Shown: positions 35,892-45,244, numbered from the stretch's first letter. The stretch is 64,000 nucleotides of DNA from Xanthomonas fragariae (GCF_900183975.1 NZ_LT853882.1:861501-925500); one strand, 5' to 3'. Made by a program: numbers and translations. Notes: a model not told the origin generated them from the letters alone.

Positions 35892-37436
35892 TCAAGCCAG
35901 TTTTTTATAGGTTGCATGGACATGATTCCGTAGCGGAATCGTCGGGTCATTGATAAACGAGTCCAGCAGCAAATCCTCCGCCCTGGCACGACCATTGGCA
36001 TCTATGGAAATCATGCGATTGAGAAAGCGGATGACTTCTCTTTTGCTTTCGAATGGCAGATTTTTTTTCAACGCTTCCATGAACGGGAATTTCTCCTCCG
36101 ACGTTTCATTGAAAATCCCGATATAGCCCATCTGGTAATCGGGATGTTTCAAAAAATACACGAGGAGCTGGGCCACGCTGTAGACATCCCGCGCATGGCT
36201 CGCTGGTGAAGACATATCGATATATCCTGGCGTGCCGGCACGAGGGGGCTCTCCCTCCTCTCCACCTAGCCCCATATCGATCAGCCGGAACATTTTTCCG
36301 GGTTCGTCGTACATGACGTTGTTGTGCGAAATGTCCTGGTGCACGATTCCCATGTCTTCACAGCATGAGACAGCGATCAGAACATCGGCCATCAGTTGCC
36401 GTCCCACGGCGAGATAGTCTGACGCAGTGATCCTCCCTTGCTCCAATGCCGGGCCTGCGCGAGCAATAAAGTTGCCGACGGTGATGCCTTTGATCTTTTC
36501 CAGTAGTATTCCGAATACATTATCGATCTGCACTAGACCGTACGCGCGCATGACCCGAGACCCTGCATCCAGCGAGACCGTCATCTGATATTCCTTGTAT
36601 ATCTTGGCTTTTTCCAACGAGACCACCTCCTTTGGATTTGATATATCCTGCAGGTGCGAGGTATACAAGTCGCATGGAATCGGCTTTTGGGGATCCGGGC
36701 ACAACATTGCTTTGAAGACGAAGTCCCGCCCGCAATTCTCTCCAGCACGCCAGAAATCTTCAGCCAGCCGCACAGCATAGGCCGACCCGGAAGCGCCACT
36801 GCCGATCGGCCGCATGCCCTGAAGGGTTCGAGGATCGCTGTCGTGGGCTCGCTCCAACCGCACAGGGAGGAAGCCGTTCTCGATTTCCAGCGCACCAGGT
36901 TTCAATGTCGACAGTCTTTCGATCACTTCTGGACGCTGAGACTTGGCGGCGAGAGACCTTACTGTGCGAGGACTGAGCACGACGTCCTGTTGAACGTAAC
37001 GCAGGTCCCGCGTCCGCTGCCTTTCGTTTCGCAAGATGTCTGAAGCATGCGACAGACCCGACGGCGGGGAGTGAGACCTCGGTGTGGGTGGATCGAGCAG
37101 GGACGCCAGCGTCGGGAAACCTGGGTACCCGGTCGGCCTGCCGCTGAATCCGGAGCCTGGTGTCGTTGGCGCGTTGCTGCTACTGGAAAAGGAGCGCGAA
37201 ATAAAGCGGTTCAAGCGCCCACTAATGGTTGGCACACTGATGTGCAAGCTCGGGTCTTCGCTAGAGGACTCGGCGGTTTTGCGGAGTCTTTTTTCCAGCA
37301 GGTTGAGCGGGTGATCCTGGGCGGGTTCGGCGACGTGCTGGTGTTCAGGCACCCGATCCATTGAGGTCTGGACCTGCTCGGCCTCCGCTTGCATGCCGAT
37401 TCGAAAAGCCGGGGACGTGTCAGAGATCTTTTTCAT
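35892..37436 (-). CDS. xopAU: Serine/threonine protein kinase type III effector, XopAU-like
   Basis: 514 residues from MKKISDTSPAFRIG. The first 200 residues are Ser/Pro-rich. The kinase domain shows a Gly-loop IGSGASGSAY (211-220), VAIK-type Lys242 (FVFKAM), catalytic VHQDISHNN (Asp368, HQD replaces HRD) and LIDMGLGG (DFG is DMG, Asp387), then TPGYIDMSSP. Xanthomonas XopAU is a known effector kinase of about this size; I match it on architecture, size and kinase domain. A perfect PIP box lies 164 bases upstream. The long frame beyond the ATG runs into the MITE copy at 37724 and is not coding. Confidence 0.82.
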   Translation of the reverse strand: MKKISDTSPAFRIGMQAEAEQVQTSMDRVPEHQHVAEPAQDHPLNLLEKRLRKTAESSSEDPSLHISVPTISGRLNRFISRSFSSSSNAPTTPGSGFSGRPTGYPGFPTLASLLDPPTPRSHSPPSGLSHASDILRNERQRTRDLRYVQQDVVLSPRTVRSLAAKSQRPEVIERLSTLKPGALEIENGFLPVRLERAHDSDPRTLQGMRPIGSGASGSAYAVRLAEDFWRAGENCGRDFVFKAMLCPDPQKPIPCDLYTSHLQDISNPKEVVSLEKAKIYKEYQMTVSLDAGSRVMRAYGLVQIDNVFGILLEKIKGITVGNFIARAGPALEQGRITASDYLAVGRQLMADVLIAVSCCEDMGIVHQDISHNNVMYDEPGKMFRLIDMGLGGEEGEPPRAGTPGYIDMSSPASHARDVYSVAQLLVYFLKHPDYQMGYIGIFNETSEEKFPFMEALKKNLPFESKREVIRFLNRMISIDANGRARAEDLLLDSFINDPTIPLRNHVHATYKKLA

Positions 37437-37450
37437 GCAGAGAGACCTGT

Positions 37451-37485
37451 GAGTGGTTAACAAAACGTGGCGAGCGCTCGTCCGG
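37451..37485 (-). repeat. Partial copy of the intergenic repeat in the xopAU leader
   Basis: GAGTGGTTAACAAAACGTGGCGAGC resembles the left end of the MITE-like repeat (GAGTGGCTAACAAAACGTAGC). The rest of the element is not recognised beyond about 37485. It sits 15-50 bases upstream of the xopAU ATG. Confidence 0.5.
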
Positions 37486-37599
37486 CGAGAGTGGTCAGCG
37501 GCCGGGGTCAACGCGCATGCGTGATACCAATCACTGCCGGTGTGTGTTGAAGCGTAAGCGACGTTTGACTCTGGCAGGCAGTGCATCCAGTACCAATGT

Positions 37600-37624
37600 G
37601 CGAAGTCGTGCAAGTGTCGGCGAA
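37600..37624 (-). promoter_or_regulatory. Perfect PIP box upstream of xopAU
   Basis: On the minus strand TTCGC (37624-37620), 15 bases, TTCGC (37604-37600): an exact match to the HrpX plant-inducible-promoter consensus TTCGC-N15-TTCGC. A -10-like hexamer about 30-32 bases downstream reads CAAACG, one base off YANNNT. It is 164 bases before the kinase ATG. Confidence 0.85.
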
Positions 37625-37723
37625 ACGGCGTGCAGATAGCGACCGCGTTCCCTGCAGCGATGTTAGCAATGAAAGGGCCGACTCGGCAGGCACGCAGGTA
37701 ATGCGCGGACGATTGGCCCGGCG

Positions 37724-37868
37724 CTTCAACAAAACGATTGCGTAGCGACCGGGCGTGGGCGCGGCCGGTGCTCGGAATTGACATGTATAGCGCCATATAC
37801 TGCGGGCTTGCCGCGGCGTGCGTATCTACCTGACGACTGCTCGCTATTCTTTTTTTGGCCACTCTTAA
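37724..37868 (-). repeat. MITE-like repeat, copy near xopAU
   Basis: Read on the minus strand it starts TAAGAGTGGCCAAAAAAAG (terminal repeat), then GCGAGCAGTCGTCAGGTAG, CCGAGCACCGGCCGCGCC, and ends CGTTTTGTTGAAG. The order and spacing match the copy at 58209-58350. The left terminal repeat is degraded. It sits upstream of the xopAU PIP box. Confidence 0.75.
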
Positions 37869-37961
37869 TAAAATTTAAATTACTGGGAATTAACTGGGCT
37901 TACCTGAATATGATCGGTATGCTTTATTCGAAATGAATGATTTTTAATTTAAGCCCGATTG

Positions 37962-37986
37962 TTCGTTCCAAGACGGGCGCATTCGC
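37962..37986 (+). promoter_or_regulatory. PIP box upstream of xopK
   Basis: TTCGT (37962-37966), 15 bases, TTCGC (37982-37986). It fits the relaxed HrpX consensus TTCGB-N15-TTCGB. Exactly 30 bases later CAATAT (38017-38022) fits the YANNNT -10 element used by PIP promoters. It is 65 bases upstream of the chosen xopK ATG at 38052. Both elements in correct spacing make this a strong prediction. Confidence 0.9.
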
Positions 37987-38051
37987 AGTTGCATTGAGCC
38001 CTGCGGAAGGGAAGCGCAATATTTCCCGCACCTTATTATTCCGAATTGGTT

Positions 38052-40601
38052 ATGCGCATCGAGCAGCACGCACGCAGTTCTGCCACCCCGTTTAAGTCAT
38101 CTACCCCCGACGCGCCTGTCTCGACAAAAGATATGCCGGTCGCCGATGGCTGGCCCATGGGTTTGGAAAAGTTAAAGAGAAAGCCGCTTCAAAGAAAGCC
38201 GGGCTCCGACCACGCATCCAAGCGGCAAACCGGCGAAAATGTCATGGCCGAAATCCAGGAAGTCGAGGCAGCTTATGATGCTTTCGTTGTCGCCAAGTAT
38301 CTTGCCGATCCATTGCATGGTACTGCAGACAAGACAGCCGAACTGATCGCTGAAGTACCCACGTCGGGCGAACCGGAACATTCCCCGGAGGCCGAGCAAC
38401 CTGCCTATCCGAACGAGCACACGCCTGCCCATCACATGGCGGTGCCGGCACATCATCAGGCTCAGCCCGCTGCGCAGCCGGGGCAGCCCCAGGATCTGCA
38501 TCTGGTCGAGCCTGCACCGCATGCGAGCATCCTGCACACTCTGGCTGAAGAGGGTGCGCCGCCAGGCGCTGCCGATCTGGCAATGAGTTTGAGCATCAGT
38601 GGTGCGATGCTGCCGCTATCGGGCCTTGCGATCTACGCCGCCTATAAGGAAACCCGTGAGGTAGCCGAACAACGCGGCGCCTTGCGGCAGCGCGAACTTT
38701 GGTTGCGGTCGGAAAAGAAGTCGGTGCAATCTGCGCTGGCGAGCGGTCCGCTCGCAGATGCAGCGGGTGCTCAGATCCATGCCTTGAGCGAGGCGATCGA
38801 TACGGTCGCTTATCAACAACAGCGCAATGCACGGGATGGCGCCATTGCGGCGACTTCGATGGCGTCCGCCAGCGTGATCTTCACCAAAGCCACCAGTGAG
38901 CTCGGCATCCAGGGCGGGTTGGCAATCGGCGGCAAGAGCGCAAATGCGTTTGGCTTGATCGCCCACAGTACTGCTGCAGCAGGCGCAGCGTCTGCGGCCG
39001 GTATTGCCGGCACATTCGTATTGGCTCCGGTGGCAAGCGTCGCGGCCACGGCACTGGGCGGTACCTTTCTGCACCAGTCGCGCAATGAGAAAGCGCGCGT
39101 CGTGGCTGATGCGGCGCGCGTCGAACACTTTTTGCAACAGCTGGAGCCAGGCGATCTCAGCCCAGGTGCACAATGCTACCAGCACTTTTTGAGCACCAAG
39201 CTGAGCCAGCGCAGCGGCTTCGCTGGCAGCTTCAACAGCTGGAACAAGGGCTTTGTCGTCGGCGGCGCTACCTATACGGCGAGTACCTTGACGAAAGCCG
39301 GAGTCGGCACCGCCGTGTTGCTTGGTGCAGCCAGCGTGACCGGGCCGGTGGGCACTGGATTGGTTGTCGGTGCGGGGCTGCTGGGCGCGGTCACGATGGG
39401 TGTTGGCGGCCATCAATTCCTGCTGGCGCACGGCAAGCAGAAACGCTATCGCAACTACGACAGCGCGGACTTGCCCAACGTAGACCGCGCATTGCTTAGC
39501 GTTGCCGACCTGCTGCCCACTCCCGCGGCGAGCGTCGCGGCGGCACAGGAAGAGTCCAACCTGCATGGCGCACCCCGCCTCAGTCACAGTGCCCAGGAAA
39601 CAGCGTCGGACACAGGTGTAACCAGCGGCGCTGGCGGTCAGCCGGCCTCTGACGATGTCATGCCCGACTCAACCGAACACGCGGTGGCTGCCCAATCGGT
39701 AGCGGCGAACCAGACATCGCCTGCAGCCAACGACGCGCCAGCCGCTGCCGTTCCGCAGCATGGATTCGAACTGCGCAGCGCGCTATACGCCTGTATCGAC
39801 GGTCAGGAAAAAGCGCGGGAAGTCCTCTTGCAGAGCTGCGCCGAGGACATGAAAAAACACTATCGTGCCGTGCCTCGCTCTACCGACCAGAGCACGGCAG
39901 TTGGTCAACCGGCTCAACAGGCCTCGTTCAAGAAGCGGGCCAAGGCAGCGCTTTTTGCAGGTGCGACCTATGGGCGCGCCGTGCTGAGCGGCAAGCCCCG
40001 TGTCGCCGGCGAGAAAGCCGCGCGAAGCTACGCAAAACATACCGATACGTTGACCGAAACAGCACTGAGCCAGTGGCTGCAAACGCCGGGCTCGATCAAG
40101 CCGCAGATCGCTTACATGCAATGTTGCCTTGAGTTACAAAAGAAATATCTCAACTCCAAACTGAGCGCGCGGCTGGAACTGCCGGCGGTGGATGCTGCTA
40201 GTGGTCCGACCCCCGACACAGAAGCCACCAACACCACGGCCGAGCACGCACAGGCACGGCTGAGCACGCAATTGCGTGAAGCGCGTGAGCGCAACGAATT
40301 CCAGCTGCGATCTGTCAACTTGATGCTGGAAGAGTTGGGCATGGCAGAAGAAGAGCTGGACAGTTCAGACATGCGAAAAAATGAGCGTGCAAAAAACAGG
40401 ATGCAAGGGCTGCAACAGCGACTGATCCGTGTGTTGACCTCCAATGCCATCGAGCCGCAGCCGGGCAGCGCGGGCTTCGCGCATTTCTGCATGAAACAGT
40501 CCCGCCAGCACACCACGGATGTGCGCGGGACGTTGCTGGCAACCGAAATGCAGGCAGCACGCATCCGCGAAGGTTCCAGTAGGGGCGCAACGTCCTTGTA
40601 G
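38052..40601 (+). CDS. xopK: Type III effector XopK (family match by context and architecture)
   Basis: 849 residues. N terminus MRIEQHARSSATPFKSSTPDAP is Ser/Thr/Pro-rich, typical of a secretion signal. A disordered His/Pro/Gln region follows to about 165, then Ala/Gly-rich hydrophobic stretches (SLSISGAMLPLSGLAIYAAY near 185; about 275-350; about 410-480), and a helical C-terminal third. In X. euvesicatoria and X. oryzae xopK lies a few genes from xopL with glycoside hydrolase genes between, as here; that synteny and size are my basis. In X. oryzae XopK is reported to act as an E3 ubiquitin ligase. The ATG at 38052 is preferred to the TTG at 38046. It follows a PIP box with a -10. Confidence 0.8.
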   Translation: MRIEQHARSSATPFKSSTPDAPVSTKDMPVADGWPMGLEKLKRKPLQRKPGSDHASKRQTGENVMAEIQEVEAAYDAFVVAKYLADPLHGTADKTAELIAEVPTSGEPEHSPEAEQPAYPNEHTPAHHMAVPAHHQAQPAAQPGQPQDLHLVEPAPHASILHTLAEEGAPPGAADLAMSLSISGAMLPLSGLAIYAAYKETREVAEQRGALRQRELWLRSEKKSVQSALASGPLADAAGAQIHALSEAIDTVAYQQQRNARDGAIAATSMASASVIFTKATSELGIQGGLAIGGKSANAFGLIAHSTAAAGAASAAGIAGTFVLAPVASVAATALGGTFLHQSRNEKARVVADAARVEHFLQQLEPGDLSPGAQCYQHFLSTKLSQRSGFAGSFNSWNKGFVVGGATYTASTLTKAGVGTAVLLGAASVTGPVGTGLVVGAGLLGAVTMGVGGHQFLLAHGKQKRYRNYDSADLPNVDRALLSVADLLPTPAASVAAAQEESNLHGAPRLSHSAQETASDTGVTSGAGGQPASDDVMPDSTEHAVAAQSVAANQTSPAANDAPAAAVPQHGFELRSALYACIDGQEKAREVLLQSCAEDMKKHYRAVPRSTDQSTAVGQPAQQASFKKRAKAALFAGATYGRAVLSGKPRVAGEKAARSYAKHTDTLTETALSQWLQTPGSIKPQIAYMQCCLELQKKYLNSKLSARLELPAVDAASGPTPDTEATNTTAEHAQARLSTQLREARERNEFQLRSVNLMLEELGMAEEELDSSDMRKNERAKNRMQGLQQRLIRVLTSNAIEPQPGSAGFAHFCMKQSRQHTTDVRGTLLATEMQAARIREGSSRGATSL

Positions 40602-40659
40602 AGCGCAACGGCCGTTAGAGTTTGGGCCAATGGAATGAACACGCGTGCCGTGGTGCCTT

Positions 40660-40804
40660 AGAGTGGCTAACAAAACGTAGCAAGCAGTCGCCAAGTGGGT
40701 GCGGACGGCGCGGAGGAACCGAAATGTACGCTTGGTACATGGCGATTCCGAGCGCCGGCCGGGGCCGCCTGGCGGTGAGTGCAGTCGTTCTGTTAGTCAC
40801 TCTT
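40660..40804. repeat. MITE-like repeat between xopK and the GH35 gene
   Basis: The left terminal repeat is AGAGTGGCTAACAAAACGTAGC. The inner part is CAAGCAGTCGCCAAGTGGG, then GGAACCGAAATGTACG, then CGCCGGCCGGGGCCGCCTGGCG. The right end GTTCTGTTAGTCACTCTTA mirrors the left with a few mismatches. The last bases form the stop codon TAA of the GH35 gene on the minus strand. Confidence 0.88.
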
Positions 40805-42644
40805 ACTCCTTCGGCGTGATCCACACTTGCTGGTTCAGACCGCGCACGCTGGGCTTGGGGGTGCTGTCCAGGTCGAACACCACCACGGCGTTGTCGCCTT
40901 TGCGCTGCAATGGAGCCGGGAAGTACAGCGCACGCTGCGGGCCGATGGTCCAGTGGCGGCCGAGGTTGATGCCGTTGGCCCAGGTCACGCCCTTGCCGAA
41001 CGCGCGCATGTCCAGGTAGGTGTCGGACGGGATGCCGATGCGCAGGGTGCCGCGGTGGAAGGCCGGGCCTTGGACGCTGTTGACGGTCCAGCCACGCAGG
41101 CTGTCGACAGAGCGCATCGGGAGCGGGAAGGCCTGCCAACCGGTGAGTAGCTGGTTGTCCAACAGTACCGGGTCGACCAGGCCGGCGCGGCCATCGGCCA
41201 TGCGCGGGCCGTAGTTGATGCGGCCGCTGTTTTCGACCAGCACGTTGAGCGTGTGTTGGCCGGCCGGAATATCCACGTGGGTGGAGACTTGCTGCAGCCG
41301 ACGTTCGACGCTACCCACCGGGTTTTGGTCGAGGTACACGCGCGCCACATCGCGCACTTGCCCCAGATACAGCGTGCCCTTGCGCGGGCCGGTGACGGTG
41401 GTGCGGTAGAGGATGTAGCCGTAATCCTGGCCGAAGTGCTCCATCGGTTGCGGGGTGTCGATGGCGATCGGCGCGGGCAGGTTGTCCCATAGCGAAGCGG
41501 ATTCGCGCAACGGTATTTCCGGCAGGGCGACCGTGGCGATCGGCGTCGGCAACGCAGGCGGTTGCACGCCGGTGACGCAGGTGATGGCGTCGCGCATCAG
41601 TGCGAATTTCGGTGTGGGACGACCGGCTTCATCGAGGATGGCGTCGTAGTCGTAGCTGGTGGTCTGCGGTGCGTAATGGTCGCCGGGATTGCCCTGGAAA
41701 TTGGCGCCATTCATGAAGCCGAAACTGGTGCCGCCGATGAACATGTAGAGGTTGGCGGAGTGGCCCTGGCGCAGGATCCACTCCAGTTCTTTGGTCTGTT
41801 GCCTGGCGTCGGTGCTGGCGTGCGGTTCGCCCCAGTGATCGAACCAGCCAGCCCAGTATTCGCCGGCCATGCGCGGTTGGTCGGGGCGGAACTTGATCAG
41901 TTTGTCGAATGCGCTTTTGGCTTCGCCTGGCGCAAAATTCACCACCGCCAAGGTATCTGGCAAGGTGCCGTTGGCGAGCATGTCGGCGCCATCGGAAGTG
42001 AACAGCAACGCGTCGTCGAAGCCGGCTTTGACGTACATGGCGCGGTTGTCGGCCATGTAGGCGTGGTCGTCGTCATAGGAGCCGTATTCGTTCTCGACCT
42101 GTACGGCGATGATCGGCCCGCCGTTGTGGTTGAGCAGCGGATGCACCTGCCTGGCCACCGCATGCAGATAAGCCTGGCTGGCGGCGAGAAAGCGCGGGTC
42201 GCGGCTGCGGACGCGGATGTTGTCCATGCCGAACAACCACGCGGGGTAGCCGCCGGCTTCCCACTCGGCGCAGGTGTATGGGCCGGGCCGCAGGATCACG
42301 TTGAGCCCTTGCGCGGCGGCTTCGCGTACGAACGCGGCGATGTCGTTGTTGGCGGTGAAATCGAAGCGACCTTGTTGTGGTTCGACCAGATTCCAGAACA
42401 CGTAGGTCTCCACGGTGTTCAAGCCGAGTGCGCGTGCCTTCTGCAGGCGATCCTTCCAGTATTGGCGCGGAATACGCTGGAAATGGATGGCGCCGGAGAG
42501 GATCTGGTACGGCTTACCGTCACGCACGAACTGCGTGCCTTGGGTGCCAAAGCTTGGCCAGCTCTCGGCGGCGGCAGACGCAGCGGTGACAGGAAGCGCG
42601 AACGCGAGGGCCACAACGAGGGGGCGAAGGGTGATGCGCAACAT
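40803..42644 (-). CDS. GH35 beta-galactosidase, exported
   Basis: 613 residues. A Sec signal (LRPLVVALAFALPVTAASAA) is followed by the GH35 (beta/alpha)8 barrel. The acid/base is Glu186 in AVQVENEYGSY and the nucleophile Glu262 in MAGEYWAGWFDHWG. The C-terminal jelly-roll domains end near LNQQVWITPKE. It would remove galactose from plant N-glycans or cell-wall galactans, in periplasm or outside. It is last of the three glycosidase genes on this strand. The stop codon lies in the terminal repeat of a MITE-like element. Confidence 0.93.
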   Translation of the reverse strand: MLRITLRPLVVALAFALPVTAASAAAESWPSFGTQGTQFVRDGKPYQILSGAIHFQRIPRQYWKDRLQKARALGLNTVETYVFWNLVEPQQGRFDFTANNDIAAFVREAAAQGLNVILRPGPYTCAEWEAGGYPAWLFGMDNIRVRSRDPRFLAASQAYLHAVARQVHPLLNHNGGPIIAVQVENEYGSYDDDHAYMADNRAMYVKAGFDDALLFTSDGADMLANGTLPDTLAVVNFAPGEAKSAFDKLIKFRPDQPRMAGEYWAGWFDHWGEPHASTDARQQTKELEWILRQGHSANLYMFIGGTSFGFMNGANFQGNPGDHYAPQTTSYDYDAILDEAGRPTPKFALMRDAITCVTGVQPPALPTPIATVALPEIPLRESASLWDNLPAPIAIDTPQPMEHFGQDYGYILYRTTVTGPRKGTLYLGQVRDVARVYLDQNPVGSVERRLQQVSTHVDIPAGQHTLNVLVENSGRINYGPRMADGRAGLVDPVLLDNQLLTGWQAFPLPMRSVDSLRGWTVNSVQGPAFHRGTLRIGIPSDTYLDMRAFGKGVTWANGINLGRHWTIGPQRALYFPAPLQRKGDNAVVVFDLDSTPKPSVRGLNQQVWITPKE

Positions 42645-42898
42645 GGGCGATTCTCGGCGGTGACGAGTGACGAGTCAGAAGTGGAAGTGGAAGTTAAAGT
42701 TAAAGAGAAACTGGATTTATGCGCGTCGAAGCAATGTCTTTGTCAGCGCATAGGATGTGCACACGCGCTCAGCCCTCGACATGCAAAACAATGTGCAGCG
42801 CGCTGCGACGACGGGCGATGGACGTTGCAAGCGCGAATAGCGAGTCGGAAGGTACGCGTCCATGCCTCGCAACATGTGTCCTGCGCCATACGCATGCA

Positions 42899-45244
42899 TC
42901 AACTGAACGACGGTGGCAGGTCCTCACTGTTCGCACCGAAGGCCAGGTTCGGCGTCGCGCCCATGCTAAATTCCAGTGTGCCGCCTGCTGCAAGGTCTGC
43001 ATGGCGTAGCCAGGCGCGGTTGATCGGTTTGCTGTTCCACTTCAGCGATTGCACGTAAACGTTCTGCGCGCTGGTGTCGTTGGCAACGATGCGCAGCGTG
43101 CGGCCGTTGCCGACATCCAGCTCGGCACGTTTGAATAGCGGGCTGCCGAGGATGTAGTTGCCGCTGACCGGGTCCACCGCGTACAGCCCCAGCGCACTGA
43201 GCACGAACCAGGCGCTCATCTGCCCGCAGTCTTCGTTGCCGGACAGGCCGTTGCGCGCGTCGTGGTACTGCTCGCGCAGCAAGCGGCGCACCATCGCCTG
43301 GGTTTTGTACGGCTGCCCGGCGTAGGCAAACAGATACGCCACGTGATGGCTGGGTTCGTTGCCGTGCGCGTACTGGCCGACCAGGCCGTCGATATCCGGT
43401 GGTGCATCGTCGGGGAGTTCGGAGCTGGTGGAAAACAACGCATCGAGCTTGGTCACGAAACCATCGCGGCCGCCGTACAGGTCCATGTAGCCGTATAGAT
43501 CGTGCTGGTTGAGGAAGGTGGCCTGCCACGCATTGGATTCGGTGAAATCGCGCCACTTTTCCTTATGGCCCATGCGGCGCGGGTCGAACGGTTTGGCCCA
43601 ACTGCCGTCCCGCAGACGCGGCTGCACGAAGCCGCTGTCGCGATTGAACACGTTGCGGTAATTGCGCGAACGCTCGCGCAGTGCGTGTGCATCGTCTGAT
43701 GCCCCAGCAGCTTGCGCCAGATGCGCGCAGGCCCAGTCGTCGTAGGCGTATTCCAGCGTGCGGCTGACCGCTTCGTCCACCTCATCGGCGGGGATATAGC
43801 CCAGCTTGCGGTATTGGTCCAGGCCGTGGGTAGTGTCGTCCATTGCGCGTTTGCGATATGCCGGCCACGCGGCTTTGTAGTCGATGCCGGTGAAGCCCTT
43901 GGCATGCGCTTCGGCCAGCACCACCGCCGAGTGGTAGCCGATCATGCATCCGGTTTCCACGCCTTGCAGCGGCCAGATGCCGACGCCGTCCGGGCATTCG
44001 TTGGCGCCACGCACCAGGCATTGCACCAGATCCGGCACGCGCTCGGGCTGCACCAGCGTGAGCAGCGGATGCGCGGCGCGGTAGGTGTCCCACAGCGAAT
44101 AGGTGCTGTAGTTGTGATAGCCCTTGGGTGCGGTGTGGACCTGCAGATCCATGCCGCGATAGCGGCCGTCCACGTCGCTGAAGAGCGTTGGCGCGAGCAG
44201 GCTGTGATACAGGCCGGTGTAGAAGATGCGGCGCTGCGCGTCGTCATCGCTGTCGATGCGCACGCGTGCCAGTTCTTTTTCCCATGTGGCCACGGCTTGC
44301 GCGTGCACGCGCGCAAAGTCGAAGTCGGGTAGCTCGGCATCGAGGTTGGCGAGCGCGTTGTCCGCGCTCACTGCCGAGATGCCGACCTTGATCAGCAGTG
44401 GTGCATCGGATGCGTCCGGGTAATGCAGTGCCGCCTTGAGATGCACGCCATCGATGCTGCGTGTGCCTGCGGCCAGTGGTTGGTCTTCGTTGTACAGCTG
44501 CACGTGTTCGAATGGCCGCGACACGCGCATGGCGAAGTAAATGTAGCGCCCCTGCGCCCATTGGTAGACGCGACGGCCGCCGGTGAGCGTGCGCTCGTCC
44601 ACCACGCGCAGTTGCGCATCGCTGACACGGGTGCGGATGCGCGGCTTGTCCTGCATGCCGTGGCACAGGTCCAGCAGCACGTGCGCCGGCTTGCCCTTGG
44701 GGAAGTGGTAGCGGTGCAGGCCTGCGCGCGCGGTGGCGGTGAGTTCGGCATGCACGCCGCTGTCTTTGAGCCGCACGCGGTAGTAACCGGGTGAGGCGGC
44801 TTCGTCGGCGTGATCAAAGCGCGAGCGATAGCCGCTATCCGGTGCGTCGAGTGCGCCGGGCGCCAGCTTCACCTCGCCGGTGGCGGGCACCAGCAGCAAG
44901 TCCAGCATGTCGCCGATGCCGGTGCCGGACAGGTGCGTGTGCGAGAAGCCCATGATCGAGCCGTCGGAGGTGTGGTAGCCAGAGCATGAATCCCACACTG
45001 CGTTGTGAGTGTCCGGGCTCAGCTGCACCATGCCGAATGGCAGTGTTGCGCCGGGGAACGTGTGGCCGTGGCCACCGGTGCCGATGAAGACATCGACGTG
45101 GCGGGTGAGGTCGGCGTGGGTGCGTGCATCGGCCGGTAGTGCGTAGTTGCCTGCGCGTGCGCGGGCAAGTCCTGTTGCTGGAGCACCGCTACCCAAAAGT
45201 GCCGCTGCGATGGCGCCTTGGAGAAAACCGCGTCGTGTTGCCAT
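42899..45244 (-). CDS. GH92 family alpha-mannosidase, Tat-exported
   Basis: 781 residues. A twin-arginine signal TRRGFLQGAIAAALLG leads into the GH92 core: VDVFIGTGGHGHTFPGATLPFG at the start and GNEPSHHVAYLFAYAGQP, LSGNEDCGQMSAWFVLSALG near the end. The enzyme family trims alpha-1,2/3-linked mannose by a calcium-dependent inverting mechanism. Together with GH125 and GH35 neighbours it fits an N-glycan-degrading set. The gap to GH35 is 254 bases and to GH125 111 bases. Confidence 0.93.
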   Translation of the reverse strand: MATRRGFLQGAIAAALLGSGAPATGLARARAGNYALPADARTHADLTRHVDVFIGTGGHGHTFPGATLPFGMVQLSPDTHNAVWDSCSGYHTSDGSIMGFSHTHLSGTGIGDMLDLLLVPATGEVKLAPGALDAPDSGYRSRFDHADEAASPGYYRVRLKDSGVHAELTATARAGLHRYHFPKGKPAHVLLDLCHGMQDKPRIRTRVSDAQLRVVDERTLTGGRRVYQWAQGRYIYFAMRVSRPFEHVQLYNEDQPLAAGTRSIDGVHLKAALHYPDASDAPLLIKVGISAVSADNALANLDAELPDFDFARVHAQAVATWEKELARVRIDSDDDAQRRIFYTGLYHSLLAPTLFSDVDGRYRGMDLQVHTAPKGYHNYSTYSLWDTYRAAHPLLTLVQPERVPDLVQCLVRGANECPDGVGIWPLQGVETGCMIGYHSAVVLAEAHAKGFTGIDYKAAWPAYRKRAMDDTTHGLDQYRKLGYIPADEVDEAVSRTLEYAYDDWACAHLAQAAGASDDAHALRERSRNYRNVFNRDSGFVQPRLRDGSWAKPFDPRRMGHKEKWRDFTESNAWQATFLNQHDLYGYMDLYGGRDGFVTKLDALFSTSSELPDDAPPDIDGLVGQYAHGNEPSHHVAYLFAYAGQPYKTQAMVRRLLREQYHDARNGLSGNEDCGQMSAWFVLSALGLYAVDPVSGNYILGSPLFKRAELDVGNGRTLRIVANDTSAQNVYVQSLKWNSKPINRAWLRHADLAAGGTLEFSMGATPNLAFGANSEDLPPSFS

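Noticed and set aside
37437..37862. N-terminal extension of the XopAU frame to 37862
   Set aside because: It runs through the MITE-like repeat and the PIP box and has no kinase or effector residues.
38616..39587. 323-codon minus-strand ORF opposite xopK
   Set aside because: Antisense frame with no family residues; the xopK frame has promoter elements and effector-like composition.
41562..43058. Long plus-strand ORF opposite the GH35 gene
   Set aside because: Antisense shadow with no recognisable domain; the minus-strand GH35 gene has all catalytic residues.
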